Assembly (NCBI GenBank): GCA_020091685.1
Contig: CM034603.1
Span: forward strand, 34,968,186 to 35,032,185
DNA: 64,000 nt
Source of the DNA: Lutjanus erythropterus
Taxonomy: Eukaryota > Chordata > Actinopteri > Lutjaniformes > Lutjanidae
Reading direction: 5' to 3'
Both the position numbers and the translations under genes were made by a program. Below the pieces are notes generated by a model. The model was not told the origin of the DNA and did no database searches. It saw only the letters and a list, made by a program, of their open reading frames with translations. This document shows positions 45,491 to 56,620 of the stretch, piece after piece (position 1 is the first letter of the stretch; each line of letters starts with the position of its first letter).

Positions 45491-45587
45491 TTACACATAA
45501 TTCTGCTCCCTCTTGCCGCCCTCTGAATGGTGATCACCCGGGTCGGTTTTGGTGCGGGACTGAGGTTTGTAAGCAACCCCGGGGTAA
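45491..45587 (-). CDS. cldn18: cldn18 exon 5 (cytoplasmic tail and stop)
   Basis: 97 nt, acceptor AG at 45589-45588, TAA at 45493-45491. Encodes YPGVAYKPQSRTKTD and a basic tail ending KREQNYV, the typical claudin YV terminus. Confidence 0.92.
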
Positions 45588-48500
45588 CTGGAAAACAAGA
45601 GGAGACACACAGAGTGCAGGTTATTATACTGTGATGGTATGTCTAATGTTTAAGAGCATGAAAAAAGTCTTGTTTTAGTCATGAATTCAGATACGTGAAG
45701 GGAATTAATAATGAGACTGGCACATTTTGGGAAGAGGTGTTTGAGGCTCTTAAAGAAAAATTACACTAAAATCTCACAAAAGATCCAAAGGTGGCACTGA
45801 TGGAAGAGCTGGAAAATCTTTAAATATTGCGACCAGCAGCAACTCAGTGCATCTTAGTTTAAATGGTTAAACTGTCATGAAAGTAAAATAAAGAGTAAAA
45901 AAGAATGAGTAGTTAGAAAAGTGTGAAAGGGATGAAGAATGTGAAATACAGTGTGTTCTGGAAGATGAACTTCATTGCTGACTTTGACTGTATTAAGCAA
46001 AACTTCACTTCAGCTTGAAGTTATCCAGTATTCACATACATATCATTTCTTCAGGAATTAACCATAATAACCTTGTTTAAGTCCTTTCTCGTCGTTTGTG
46101 TCTCACTATAAATCTGACTCACCGCGGTTTTTCATCTTTCACCATTTCCCTGAAAGCCAGCGACTTCAGGATGCCTCCAATGAGCAGGACGCCTCCTCCG
46201 ATCCAGGCGACAAACAGAGCAGGGCCGAATGTGTATCTGTGACAAACAAAGACGTCATGTTGGTACAGCCTGCAGATAATGTGGAGGATATGAAAATAGG
46301 ATCAAAATGATAAATGTCATATCCTACGTGGGCATTCCTCCCATTCCACCCATTCCACCCATTCCTCCGCCCATCCCCATCTCCATGTTTCCTCCGTATC
46401 CTCCTCCATAGTTGTTGTAAGTTGTCATCCTGAAACTGGCCACGATCTGATTGGCGTAGATGGAAGCTCCTGCAATGGCACACACACCTGAGAGAAAGGA
46501 CCAGAGAGACACAGACTCAGTAAACTGTGAAACTGTTAATATGTGCAGCTGCAGGACAAACGGACCATGCAGTGACGCTCTCTTATATTTCTCATAGTTT
46601 TCTGTTAATAGAAAAAAAGAAGAGATGCACCAAACATTTTTAACCAGCTGAATCTTCATCTACCCAGATGTGCTGAGTCATGAATTGCACATTATCATAA
46701 ATTGGAGGGGTGTGGCCAATTGTTTGTTACAAGTACAGGTATCATAGGTTTCCCCTAAACACTATATAAGGGCAGGTTTTATGCAAATACTCTGGTGCAT
46801 GGCCAAGAATTAGAGCATTGGTTCCCAACTTGGGGTCAGCCCCCCCTTAGGGGGTTGCCAGAAGCCACACAGGGTCCCCCAGACTTTGTCTGTTCTGCAG
46901 TTCTCAAAATCACATTGCACATGTCGACTAAAATCACTATTTCATGGTTTGTGAACCTTTTCCAAGTCAAATTCAAGCACTTTTCGAGCTTTTCCAGCAC
47001 CACACAGCTGTGATAAATGACATATTTTTACACAAAATGATTATTTCACCTCTTTATCACATAACTCGTCTGATAACACATAATACATTATATCGGTTTA
47101 TGGGCTCCATAGAGATCTTACTACTTGTTTTGTCCTCCAACCAACAGTCCAAAACCCCTAAAATATTAAATTTAAGATGATATAAAATAAATAGAAGTAG
47201 CAAATGTGTGAAGCTGGAAATAGATGTGAGAAGATGCCTCAGGTCCAAATGTTCTGTAACATCCCAACCCCCCTTTTTTAAAAAAAACTTTCCCTGCATT
47301 GGACGGTGAAAATAAAATGTTGTCTTATCTAAGAGCGAAAATGAGAAAACATTGATGCATCCCAGAAATTAAAATAAGAACAAATCAACAAAAATCAGAA
47401 GTTTATTTGTAAGTTGTTTGTTATTTCTGACTGTACCAGCGACAATGAACATGATGCCGGCGGTGAGGCTCATCTTGGCCTTGGTGGTCTCCTCCATGCT
47501 GTTCATTGTGAGGCAGGTCAGGGAGAAAACCGCTATGACCGCCCCGAGGACACTCAGCACCACACCCACAATCATCAGGGCTCGCACGGCCTGGAAGACA
47601 CCTGGTGGACAGAAGAGGACACACCTTCAGAGACATTTTATAAAGAGTCTGATATGTCTAAAATTACTCACTAGGTCTTTGTGTCCAATCAGCCCACAAA
47701 TCACACATCTGACATCAAGACTTAAAATCCTCTTAAAGAGGACGATGTTAACAGACGTGTTTAATCTTATTCTTTGTTCTCCTGCAGAACCGTAGCTGTG
47801 CTGTAAGAACCTGCCCTCTGCTTGTTGTTTGTTCTGTTTCTGATAACTGTGTTGACTAAGTCCCGGCCTGGCTGTCCATTATATAGTGACCACAATGCAC
47901 CGGTGCTAATGCAAACACTGATATGAGAGGGATCGGCACCTGAACAGAAACTGAGAGTAAAAATCATTTAAAGAATAATAATCATTTACATTAAATAGAC
48001 TAATTTTTTCACCACATTTGCAAGAAAATATCCTCAGATTTATTTTTTCTCACTGAAAACATGAAAAACTTTTATTCTTCAGATAAACTTGAATCTTTTA
48101 GATACTCACAAAATAATTTGTATTTCAAAAATGATTGAGTAAACCCACTGAAATGAATAATGGTTAAAAATGTACAACTATTTAATTTCAAGAACTCAAA
48201 TGAAACCGATTTTGGTTCTCAAACTCAAAGATTCGAGTTTATCTAAAGAAGGAAAGCAAATTATCTCAACAAAAGATTATAGGTTAGTAATATAGTAATA
48301 GTTTGATTCAAAACTTGAAATGATGTTTTCTCAACTTTTTCTTACATTTTGTTTTTAATCTCTTTTGTCAACCCTTCCAATTCTTCATTTTATCTTCACA
48401 GTATCCCCTTAAATTGGCTTTATAATAAAAATATCTATATTTTGACACTACATAACAATATGACATATTTGTTCCAGAACTTAATTGAATTATTTAATAC

Positions 48501-49531
48501 TTTCACACCCATCATAGTGCTCCTGGCAGGTTTCGAGAGGTAAAACCAACAAACACTGGTTGTTCATCTCATCATGCATTCTGTTTCACATAATATCTTA
48601 CAAACATGAGAAAGAGACAAACAGAGAGAGGAAATGACCCTCTGTGCTGCTCGCATTTGTCATCATGGACCCCATAACTGAACGAGATTCATCTCACACT
48701 CCTTAAAATCCTCCTTTCCTTCATTTGAGAAGAACTAGTTAGACCATCTTGGCCAACTTCCTCCTAACCCCGGCGCTTGACAGATTAGACAGAACTTCCT
48801 TAAAGGCAGAATACGCAGGATTTGTCAGCTGCTGTTTGTAACATATAATTGATTGCTGAGTCTCATTCCTAGGAAGTGAAATACAGATGTTTTGGGTTGG
48901 AAACTGTCCCAAAACACAGCAAAATGATAAGAAAATAAGAAGATACCTGCAGAGGGCAGGGTCTCTGCGGATAAAAGGCGCCACCACACACTTCTGGTGG
49001 GTCATGAATAATGACAGAGAGTGATCATTTCTGTGTGAGTCTATAGATTGTTTTATTTTTTGGTAAAGTCCTGTATATTTTGCCTTTAATCTGTGCCTCT
49101 TGCTGTGTCATTGTTCCTGTGACCAGAGAAAGCTCATCTGACAATATCTCTCTTAACTGTGGAAAATAAGAGAGCCCAGACTCTTTTAATTTCCTCAAAA
49201 GATAAAACTCGCACCATCACAGCAATGAGCTAAAACTCATTTGGCTGCAAACAGTCAGTCGCTGGAGAAACCGGCTCTGCACATTGAGACATGAGGGAGT
49301 CTTTGTCCTACCTGAGAAGCCCAGGAGGCCGTAGAGGGGTCGACACTCTGTGAATCCCGAGGACGCCGTCTCGCAGTCCTGCCACAGACCCTTGTAGGTG
49401 TAAACGGACGTCACCACGTCCCCCTGCCTGTCCTTCACACTCCATTTGTTCATGGCAGTGGCTGCGATGAGGGCCGCCGCGCCGATCAAGCCCAAAATGA
49501 ATCCACCATTCTGCAGAACTCCAGGCGCCAT
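45491..49531 (-). CDS. cldn18: claudin, best fit claudin-18 (gene span, five exons, complete)
   Basis: Four-pass tight-junction protein controlling paracellular permeability. Minus-strand exons: 49312-49531, 47437-47601, 46328-46487, 46123-46236, 45491-45587; all GT-AG and in frame, 251 residues. Claudin signature W30 ... G48-L-W, C53, C63 in the first extracellular loop; four hydrophobic helices (about 11-28, 82-102, 117-138, 185-207). Claudin-18 traits: SSGFTECRP at the loop end, QAVRALMIVG at helix 2, MSLTAGIMFIVAGVCAIAG at helix 3, YTFGPALFVAW at helix 4, and a C-terminal YV that can bind PDZ domains. The second extracellular loop has an unusual Gly/Met-rich insert. Order and orientation with sox14 match human SOX14-CLDN18. 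A lineage-specific duplicate (cldn18-like) cannot be excluded. Confidence 0.85.
46123..46236 (-). CDS. cldn18: cldn18 exon 4 (helix 4)
   Basis: 114 nt, acceptor AG at 46238-46237, donor GT at 46122-46121. Encodes YTFGPALFVAWIGGGVLLIG then GILKSLAFREMVKDEKP. The preceding intron is only 91 bp. Confidence 0.95.
46328..46487 (-). CDS. cldn18: cldn18 exon 3 (helix 3, Gly/Met-rich loop 2)
   Basis: 160 nt, acceptor AG at 46489-46488, donor GT at 46327-46326. Encodes VCAIAGASIYANQIVASFRM then a second extracellular loop with YGGGYGGNMEMGMGG followed by four GGM units. Other claudin-18 proteins have a shorter GMGG stretch here, so this looks like an expansion of an existing motif. Confidence 0.92.
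47437..47601 (-). CDS. cldn18: cldn18 exon 2 (helix 2 and start of helix 3)
   Basis: 165 nt, acceptor AG at 47603-47602, donor GT at 47436-47435. Encodes VFQAVRALMIVGVVLSVLGA, the short intracellular loop NSMEETTKAK and MSLTAGIMFIVA. Confidence 0.95.
48797..49000. mobile_element. MITE family R2, copy 1
   Basis: Starts cttaaaggcagaatacgcag and shares gatttgtcagctgctgtttg, cagatgttttgggttgg and agaagatacctgcagagggc with the copies at 50,377 and 52,113. In cldn18 intron 1. Confidence 0.7.
49312..49531 (-). CDS. cldn18: cldn18 exon 1 (helix 1, first extracellular loop)
   Basis: 220 nt; ATG at 49529-49531, donor GT at 49311-49310. Encodes MAPGVLQNGGFILGLIGAAA through SSGFTECRPLYGLLGFS, with the GLW-x2-C-x9-C claudin signature. 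The frame stays open upstream with other Mets, but family length and position of helix 1 favour this ATG. Confidence 0.92.
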
Positions 49532-50376
49532 CGCTGTTTCCTCTTTCAGACGTAAGTGTGCGTGTGATAAAGAGCCTAATGCTTGAAGTATAGCTTCATA
49601 TGTAAGTTTAAGCTTGGGTGCCACAGGTGAGCAGGTGCAGAGAATGAAAATGGACGCAGTGGCACTTTGTAGTGATGGTGGCGTTGGGTGGAGACGGTTG
49701 GGTTTCATGGGTTGGGCTATCTAATGTTGAGAGGTGTGGACACAGTGGTGATAGGCACACCTGGCACCTTCATGAACAGTTTAAATGTAAATATGAGAGA
49801 CTGAATCACCGTCTCCGCTGGGCTTTTCAGTAAACCGCCAACAGTTGGTAGATTAGTGAGTAAATGATGCAGTAATTTGCCACATCAACACTGTCTCAAA
49901 CTAAAAAAATGATGCAGCAGCACTGCAGATGGGGCGGAAATGAGTGTGTTAATCAGGTAAAACCAAGAGGTGAAACTCCAGCAGCACTTGTAATATGTCG
50001 AGCAACTTTATTCTTTGGCCTTTATCAGGGTCATCCAGGGTCAAGTGTTGCTAGAGTTTTAACTCTTGAGCCATTTTTCCCTTCTCTTTACACTTTGTAA
50101 GTTCTGCCAGAGTTCGACCAAAGACAAACGCCGCAGAAAATAACACACTTGACATGTTTGGATTCTGAATTGTGACAGAAAAGCTCACATCAGGCCTCCA
50201 GGTGTTGCTTTAAAAGCGAGGTAGGACAAGACAAACCAAGAACGTAAAACCTTTTTCATCATCAGTAGAAAGGTCAGAGGTCAAGTTCAGCTACAGAGCT
50301 GCATCCCTGCACTTTTGGATAAAGATTTGGTGTTTTGCTGAAGGAAACTTCAGCAAGAAGACAGCAGCATAGGGAC
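49532..50376. promoter_or_regulatory. cldn18 5' flank and presumed promoter
   Basis: Upstream of the claudin start. No TATA box or clear initiator could be chosen. No other gene seen. Confidence 0.35.
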
Positions 50377-50530
50377 TTTAAAGGTAGAATCAGTAGGATT
50401 TGTCCGAGCTGTTTGTGATTGCTGAGCCTCGAATGATGATTTGGGTTGGTAAAATGTCCTGAGCACGGTGATATAATAAGGAAATACAGAAATACAGGAA
50501 GAGGGCAGGTCTACGTAATGACATGTTTGC
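50377..50530. mobile_element. MITE family R2, copy 2
   Basis: Starts tttaaaggtagaatcagtag and continues gatttgtccgagctgtttgt, gatttgggttggtaaaatgt and cctgagcacg; right end lost. Confidence 0.65.
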
Positions 50531-51542
50531 CAATTCATGTCCAGCCAAGAACATTTCTACTATAATAAAGGAAAAAATACCCCCAAAACGTCCTCTGACA
50601 AGGACCCAAACATGCTGACGTAGCATCAACGCCCAGATCTTTCTTGATCTGAGTGTGATAATGTCCTACACTGAGACTAAAACTGGTTTCAGTGAGAGGA
50701 CTCATTCCCTCTTACTAAGTATGAAACAAACAGCGCCTCATACGATTCCCATGATTCAACTTTTCTCCTTATCACTCTGTCAACAACTGGGGAGGAGAGA
50801 AGTTTCTATTCTTCTCTTATCACGAGCCTCTCGGTTCCTCTCACAAGCGCACATGTGGAAAAACAACAGAACTCACACTGAACAGTCGTCACCAAACATG
50901 ATGGGACTAGAAAATTTAATGTTGTTTGTCAGTTCAAAGGACTTCTGTTTTTTTTTCATTGTATTGATATCTGTTGGTCTTTTGTCTTTGTTGTGCACCT
51001 TATCACGAGATTAAAAGTCAGCTTGTTTAAATAAGAGCGCTCAGGCAGTCAGGAACATAAAACATACTTCCCTCAGTTATTATTACAACTGATGTCCGGC
51101 ATTTAACAAGAAAACATTAGAAATATCAAGTTCATAATCAGTAGATATTTTTTAAAAATGCAAGAAAATTTGCTGTGATGTGGATCATCCCAAATACAAA
51201 CTATAAAATCAACTTCACAACAACGTTGTTCACCGAACAGAAACTGACTTATTACCCAAAACTGATGTCACTCCTCCCATAAAATGTTTATGCTTTTTTC
51301 ATACACTTCTTTTGAAAACATCAGACTCCAAATAAAAAAAAAAACAAACAAAAAAAAAAACATCCAATCATAAGACAATGTTTTCTGGAAACACTTTCAA
51401 ATAAAAAACAGACAGATCCAAATGTAGGAATGCATGAATCAAAAGTGCAAAATTACACTTAATGGTAAATAAGAGCTTTATGTTTGTGATGGACACAGAA
51501 GTCAGTCCGTCTTTTGATTTGGATCAATTATATATAAAAGTT

Positions 51543-52764
51543 TTGTACCACTTTAGAATAAAACTTCCCTAATAAATGATTTATAATGGTTATTGATTAG
51601 GTTAATAATTAGGTTGTAAACACTTCATGAATCAGTAATAAGATGCTCCAACAAATTGAATAAAAAGTCTTTTTCATCAACTCTCTCAGCTTCATCACAT
51701 ATTTGTTAATAAGTTACTGCTTTTAACCACCGTCAGTATATCTGATTTGTCAAAAATATTCATTTGGCAGATCAGATTAACAGATTCACACACTGAGGCT
51801 TTGACAATAGTGTTTAGTTTCAGCGTACACCATTACAGTAAGACTCCTGTTTACCATTATTAACGGTAATAATCATTAGTAAGATTAATTAGTAGGGATG
51901 TAATGATACCAATGACTCTACAATAATACTGCAATAAAAATCCAAGATGTGATATTTGTAGCAATATTTAAAAAACAAAGAAAAATTATGACTTTAAAAA
52001 TGTCCTTTATTAAATAATAAGTCTGATGTGTATAGAATTTTCTGTTCATATAAAATGTTTTTTTTTGTTTGTTTTTTGTTTTTTTTAACTTAAAGTGTTT
52101 CTGCTTTCCTTCTTTAAAAGCAGAATTAGCAGATTTGTCTGAGCTGTTTCTAAACGCACCAGAAAGATGGTTGATTGTTGTGTCTCGTTTCCGGGATGTC
52201 AAATACCAGTGTTTTGGGTTGGGAAAGCGTCCTGAGCACGCGCAGCAAAATAATGAAAAAATAAGGAAATATAAGAAGAGGGCGTGGTCTCTGCAGGAGA
52301 AAACTGCATATTATGCCTTTAATAAAATGAAATAAAAGCATGAACTAAGCATATGCAAAAATTGCCATGAACTGAGTTTGACAACGTTTGACTTATGTTT
52401 GTACAACTGCAAAACAAAAGCAATGCAGCCCTTTTTATAAAATAAAATAAGAGATAAGATAAAATAACTAATCATATAATATCATACAGTATAATATCAT
52501 CACAGTCCGGTACAAAACTTAAACATTTTTTTAAAATTGCAATATCACGATATTTGATATGTTGTTGCATCTTTATTAATTAGTAATAAGCAGTGGCTGG
52601 ATCTAACAGTGAGCCCACATCCATGTAAGAAAACTGTAATAACTCACTTAGCTATAACCTATAATTGTTTATTAATGATTTATAAAGTGTTTACAGCCTA
52701 ATTAACAACCTAATTATAAATCATTTATAAGGGTAGTCATTAGTTATTATGAAGTGGTACTTAA
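51543..52764. mobile_element. long-TIR fold-back element with nested insertions
   Basis: Left arm about 51,543-51,650 (ttgtaccactttagaataaa, ataaatgatttataatggtt, taggttgtaaacacttcatg) and right arm about 52,660-52,764 are inverted copies (right arm read in reverse: aagtaccacttcataataac, tataaatgatttataattag, taggctgtaaacactttata). The 1.2-kb body holds a further AT-rich repeat and the R2 MITE at 52,113-52,322. Confidence 0.72.
52113..52322. mobile_element. MITE family R2, best copy
   Basis: About 210 bp with terminal inverted repeats of about 19 bp: tttaaaagcagaattagcag at the left and the complement ctgcatattatgcctttaa at the right. Internal cagtgttttgggttgggaaa and cctgagcacgcgcagcaaaa. 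No coding capacity. Confidence 0.75.
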
Positions 52765-52984
52765 AAGTTATTACTGGGCCTCTTGCATTTTATTTTTTAA
52801 CAGTTTTGAATTTATGTTTTTGTCAAAAGAGTAACAAAATAGCTTCTTCACAAGGTGCCTCAAATATTTACTGTGTTTACATGGAATGAGGAATAATACA
52901 GAAACTTGTGGTGAGTTTTAGGTGCTCAGTAATGGGATGGACAAACAGCAATTTTGCTCAGTTTTGCTGTGATATTTGTAGTGA

Positions 52985-53297
52985 GGCTGCAACTAACTTT
53001 TATTTCCATCGTTGATTATTTTCTCGATTAACTGATTAGTTGTTTGGTCTATAAAATGATGAAAAATGTTGATCAGTGTTTTTCAAATGCTGTTTTGTCC
53101 ACAACTCAAAGATATTCAGTTTACTGTCATAGAGGAGTAAAGAAACTAGATAACATTCACATTTAAGAAGCTGGAATGCGAGAAGTTTTACTTTTTTTCT
53201 GTAAGAAATTACTCAAACTGATCAACTGATGATCAAAATAGTTGGCGTTTAATTTAATAGTTGACAACAAATCGATTAATCGCTGCAGCTTTACTGT
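52985..53297. repeat. cgattaatcg-type repeat family R4, best copy
   Basis: Left aggctgcaactaacttttat, then tttctcgattaactgattag and ttgtttggtctataaaatga; right end acaaatcgattaatcgctgc then agc. This is a well-known type of dispersed fish repeat with inverted ends. It ends about 90 nt beyond the sox14 stop. Confidence 0.75.
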
Positions 53298-53386
53298 GTA
53301 GGGTGAAAAAAATGTATTGGAGCCAACTGCTTTTTCTGCTGTGATATTACATGGGGAGGTCCTGTGCGCAAACTTTTCCCGCTCTG

Positions 53387-54139
53387 TCACACGCTGGAGC
53401 TGGCTGAAGTGTACGAGTCCACGCCGCTCTTGGTCATCCCTCCAGGGAAGAGAATATAGGCCACCTGAGGCTGTAAACTGGCTGCAGACCAGGCGCTACA
53501 GTTACACGGCACCACGTATCCCGGGCTGGAGGGTGCAGGGTGGGTGTGGGTGTGCTGTCCGTGGCAAGCCAGACCCCCAATCCCTCCAGTCTGGTATCCA
53601 AACGCGTGCGCGCTGAAGGGCAGAGCGCCGGCGGCGGCCAGAGTGTGCGGGATCTCCGCCATCCGCTGGACAGCTCCGGTGCTGAACTGCGCCACCGGCT
53701 CCAGCAGCGAGAAGGAGGACGAAGAGGTGGAGGAGGAGGAGGAGGAGGAGGCGGGAGCAGCCAGGAGAGCTCTGGCTTTATCCCCGGGGACGAGAAAGGA
53801 GTCCATGGAAAATCCCTTCAAATGTTCCGCTGCGTCCCCGAGCAGAGACGGCAGCGGGAAGACGAAGCGGTCCCTCTTCAGGAGGCTCTTGGGCTTACGC
53901 CGGGGTCGGTACTTGTAGTCCGGGTGCTCCTTCATGTGCTGAGCCCGCAGCCTCTTGGCCTCGTCGATGTACGGACGCTTCTCGGAGTCGGAGAGCAGCT
54001 TCCACTCCGCGCCGAGTCTCTTGCTGATCTCAGAGTTGTGCATCTTTGGGTTCTCCTGGGCCATCTTCCTCCTCTGGCCTCTGGACCACACCATGAACGC
54101 ATTCATGGGTCTTTTGATGTGATCTAAAGGTTTTGCCAT
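53387..54139 (-). CDS. sox14: SoxB2 transcription factor, best fit Sox14
   Basis: Nuclear HMG-box repressor of the SoxB2 group, active in neural development. Single exon, 250 residues; ATG at 54137-54139, stop TGA at 53389-53387. The HMG box covers about residues 6-80 ([60 protein letters not shown]). Sox14 rather than Sox21 is favoured by SRGQRRK (Sox21 has SRAQ), [36 protein letters not shown], the [20 protein letters not shown] block and [11 protein letters not shown] Ser run (about residues 152-163) is an extra low-complexity stretch. Start at MAKP because SoxB2 proteins begin a few residues before the box; the frame stays open 21 codons upstream. Intronless structure is normal for SoxB genes. 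Confidence 0.92.
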   Translation of the reverse strand: MAKPLDHIKRPMNAFMVWSRGQRRKMAQENPKMHNSEISKRLGAEWKLLSDSEKRPYIDEAKRLRAQHMKEHPDYKYRPRRKPKSLLKRDRFVFPLPSLLGDAAEHLKGFSMDSFLVPGDKARALLAAPASSSSSSSTSSSSFSLLEPVAQFSTGAVQRMAEIPHTLAAAGALPFSAHAFGYQTGGIGGLACHGQHTHTHPAPSSPGYVVPCNCSAWSAASLQPQVAYILFPGGMTKSGVDSYTSASSSV

Positions 54140-54399
54140 ATCAGAAAGTGACACATTAATTAATAAAACACACACCGGTGGTCCTACTTTAAATGAAGTC
54201 ACCTCTCCAAGAAGCGCATGCTCCTCCTGTGCGTAAAAAGGAAAAGTGGTGAAGAAGAAGTGTCAAAGAAATATTTTCTCTGTCACTTTGGTGAGAGAAC
54301 ACTAATTCCAGATTGACTGAAGCATGTGCACAAAGTGGAACGGAAAAGGACATAAAGCGCAAAGCCTGGGCGCATGAATGGGAGTCACACAGGACCAAG

Positions 54400-54530
54400 T
54401 TGGAAGCTTGTTATGGATGATGCTGGGCATGTCAGCCACTCATCACCACACCACTGTCACGGCGGGCCAAGCCAATGGGAACGAGAGACAGCACTGTAAT
54501 CCCTTCACAAAAGTGACTATACAACATTTC
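54400..54530 (-). promoter_or_regulatory. sox14 proximal upstream region
   Basis: GC-richer block about 300-390 bp upstream of the sox14 ATG with a CCAAT motif on the plus strand at 54,472-54,476 next to ggcgggccaa. No TATA box chosen. Promoter role is inferred from position. Confidence 0.35.
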
Positions 54531-54998
54531 TGAGGGACTCCCTCCCTCTCCCTTTCCATCAGTTTAGTCTCTCCACGGCTGGGTTGCACCCACAAAGATT
54601 CGTATTTTTTTTAAAGCCCAGATGAAATCAAGGTTTAACTTTAATTTATGTCGCACCAAACTTTTAAACTAAGTTAAAATTACCAAAGTTTAAATTTAAA
54701 CCTCAGGCCCATAAGAGTCCCTGCTAAGAAATAGTACTTCCCAAGAGTACACAACCTTTGGAGGTGGGTCTTGTGGCACTAAATATTTCTGATTGATCAA
54801 GTACTTGCAGCATTTTATTTCAGCCACAATTTTAAAAAATCTGCAGCTGCAAACCAAATTTGTTTTTTTCAAAACAGAGTTACAGAAAAAAAGACCAGGC
54901 TTTTTCATACGTTAGCAGACTAATTTGTCTAATCTTTGTGGGACCACTTTTTAGTTCCTTGAAAGTAAGTTCCAGGTACTTTGGATGGAAATATTATT

Positions 54999-55155
54999 TA
55001 AGGTCCTGTTCCATTTAGTGTAGCAGTGCCTTTCCATTGGACTAACATGCACATTAGCAGCACCCTGACTCTGTTTGACCTGAATGGAACTGAACCTTAA
55101 TTAGTATCACTGGTAACACCTGTGTTTACCTGATATTTGGCTACTGTGAAAAACT
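54999..55155. mobile_element. MITE family R1, copy 4
   Basis: aaggtcctgttccatttagt, gtagcagtgcctttcc, gacctgaatggaactgaacc, ttagtatcactggtaacacc; right end ggctactgtgaaaaac. Confidence 0.6.
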
Positions 55156-55739
55156 AAAACTGCCAAAATAGAGAAGACCCGACTCTACAAATAGATTTTA
55201 ACTAGAAGAGTGCACTCAGTCACTCAGTCTCAGGAAACCTGAGACAAATATCTGGAGGTAACCCCTTTGTAATCACCAAAATTTTGGTTACTAACTGGAA
55301 TTTAATCACCTGTTTTCTCACTGCATTTATTCTGTAACTTAATTACATATAACTAGTCCATCAGTCAGTCCAAGTGGACATTTGTGGTAAGTTTGAAGAA
55401 ATTTCGTTGAGGCGTTCTTGAGATATCGTGTTTACACGAATGGAATTTATTCCAAAAACATAATGGCTGTGGCCACAGTTGTCGCTGGCGTGGAGGCATG
55501 AAAAAAAGGTTTTCCAAAAATTGTACACAAAAACTATATAGGCTGATGGGTCCAGCATTATGTGAGATTAGCTGCACAAAAGCTCCAGGTCATGCATGCA
55601 CACGCAAGCAATCGCATGATCCCCTCCAGCTGTATAAACTCGCTTCCATCTTTGTTGCAACATCCCTCCCAATTTGTACTTTTTCCCTTTTTAAAACTTG
55701 TCCTCAAACTGACTCAATCACCCATTTAAATTCTTTCCC

Positions 55740-56010
55740 ATGATGCCGTGCAGGTTCCTTACGCATCAATATGTGCGCTCACCCCTCCCTCCTCCGTACT
55801 CCACCCAAAATCAATATTAATCACAGCCGTAATTCGCCGGCCCTGGGTGACTCCATTGGTTGTTACAGTTTTCATAATTACTACACCTTATCTGATCAAA
55901 TATATGCTTCAGCCATCTTGTCTGTTATTGAAATGACATTGACGGAGAATCGTCTGAGAGATAACTTAACTATAAATTATGTACGACATGCTGTACGCTC
56001 ACAGAAGAAG
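55740..56010. promoter_or_regulatory. candidate conserved noncoding element upstream of sox14
   Basis: Repeat-free block with aaaatcaatattaatcacag, cgtaattcgccggccctggg, ttcataattactacacc and aactataaattatgtacgac: many TAAT/ATTA cores as seen in developmental enhancers. An overlapping 158-codon frame has no recognisable domain. Confidence 0.4.
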
Positions 56011-56239
56011 ATATGGGCACTTATAGGTGACAACAGGGGATTACTGTATGGAGTATGTACTCAAGAAGCTCATTTTACAAGGAGGAATTCAATACCGTCT
56101 TTCTGGGTGTCTAAGTGGAAGCTTCCAGGCCGCCTCAAAGGCACCCAAAATGGCTTCTGCAAAAAGGATTATTACCATGACAGAAGCATGATGTGTTTCT
56201 CCATAGACAGACCTGTGGCGGTTAGCTGGTTGGAGCTCT

Positions 56240-56620
56240 GGGTTTAGATTTTGGTAGTGGCGATAAACTTAGATATCAGGGCAGTGGTGAGGAGGAGGCC
56301 TTTATTTCATTTACCTCCCACAATCAAAGGCGCGGCGGGCCTCTTCAAAGGCAAAATAAATGGACATGTGTGTGGCGAGCGCGGCGTCAGGGGTGGAGAT
56401 GATAAGACGTTTTTCAGAGAGTGTTTTTCTCCGGGTTTCCTCGGAGCAGACGGGCCAGAGGGATAAAGTGATTGGCAGCAGGGGTCAGACAGTTGATCTG
56501 TCTCCTCATGGCTGTGCTGTTATCTGCTGTGCTGTAGGTTCAGGCCTGGCACGCGGGAGGCGACCACCGCCACACAGAGACAATGATTACTTCCACAGAG
56601 GAACCATGTTTTAGAGAGTC
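56240..56620. promoter_or_regulatory. candidate conserved noncoding element with TCF-like sites
   Basis: GC-balanced block containing cacaatcaaaggcgcggcgg and ctcttcaaaggcaaaataaa, two TCF/LEF-type CAAAG cores 20 bp apart, then cagagacaatgattacttcc. No coding homology. Position in the sox14 5' flank suggests, but does not prove, an enhancer. Confidence 0.4.

Noticed and set aside
49532..49708. N-terminal extension of the claudin (in-frame Met codons upstream)
   Set aside because: Claudins start a few residues before helix 1; the extra residues have no family resemblance and are probably 5' UTR.
53540..54127. 195-codon plus-strand frame
   Set aside because: Antisense shadow of sox14; high GC of the HMG-box exon keeps the other strand open.
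55771..56247. 158-codon plus-strand frame in the sox14 flank
   Set aside because: No domain recognised; the underlying DNA has many TAAT cores and looks more like regulatory sequence. A protein search could reopen this.
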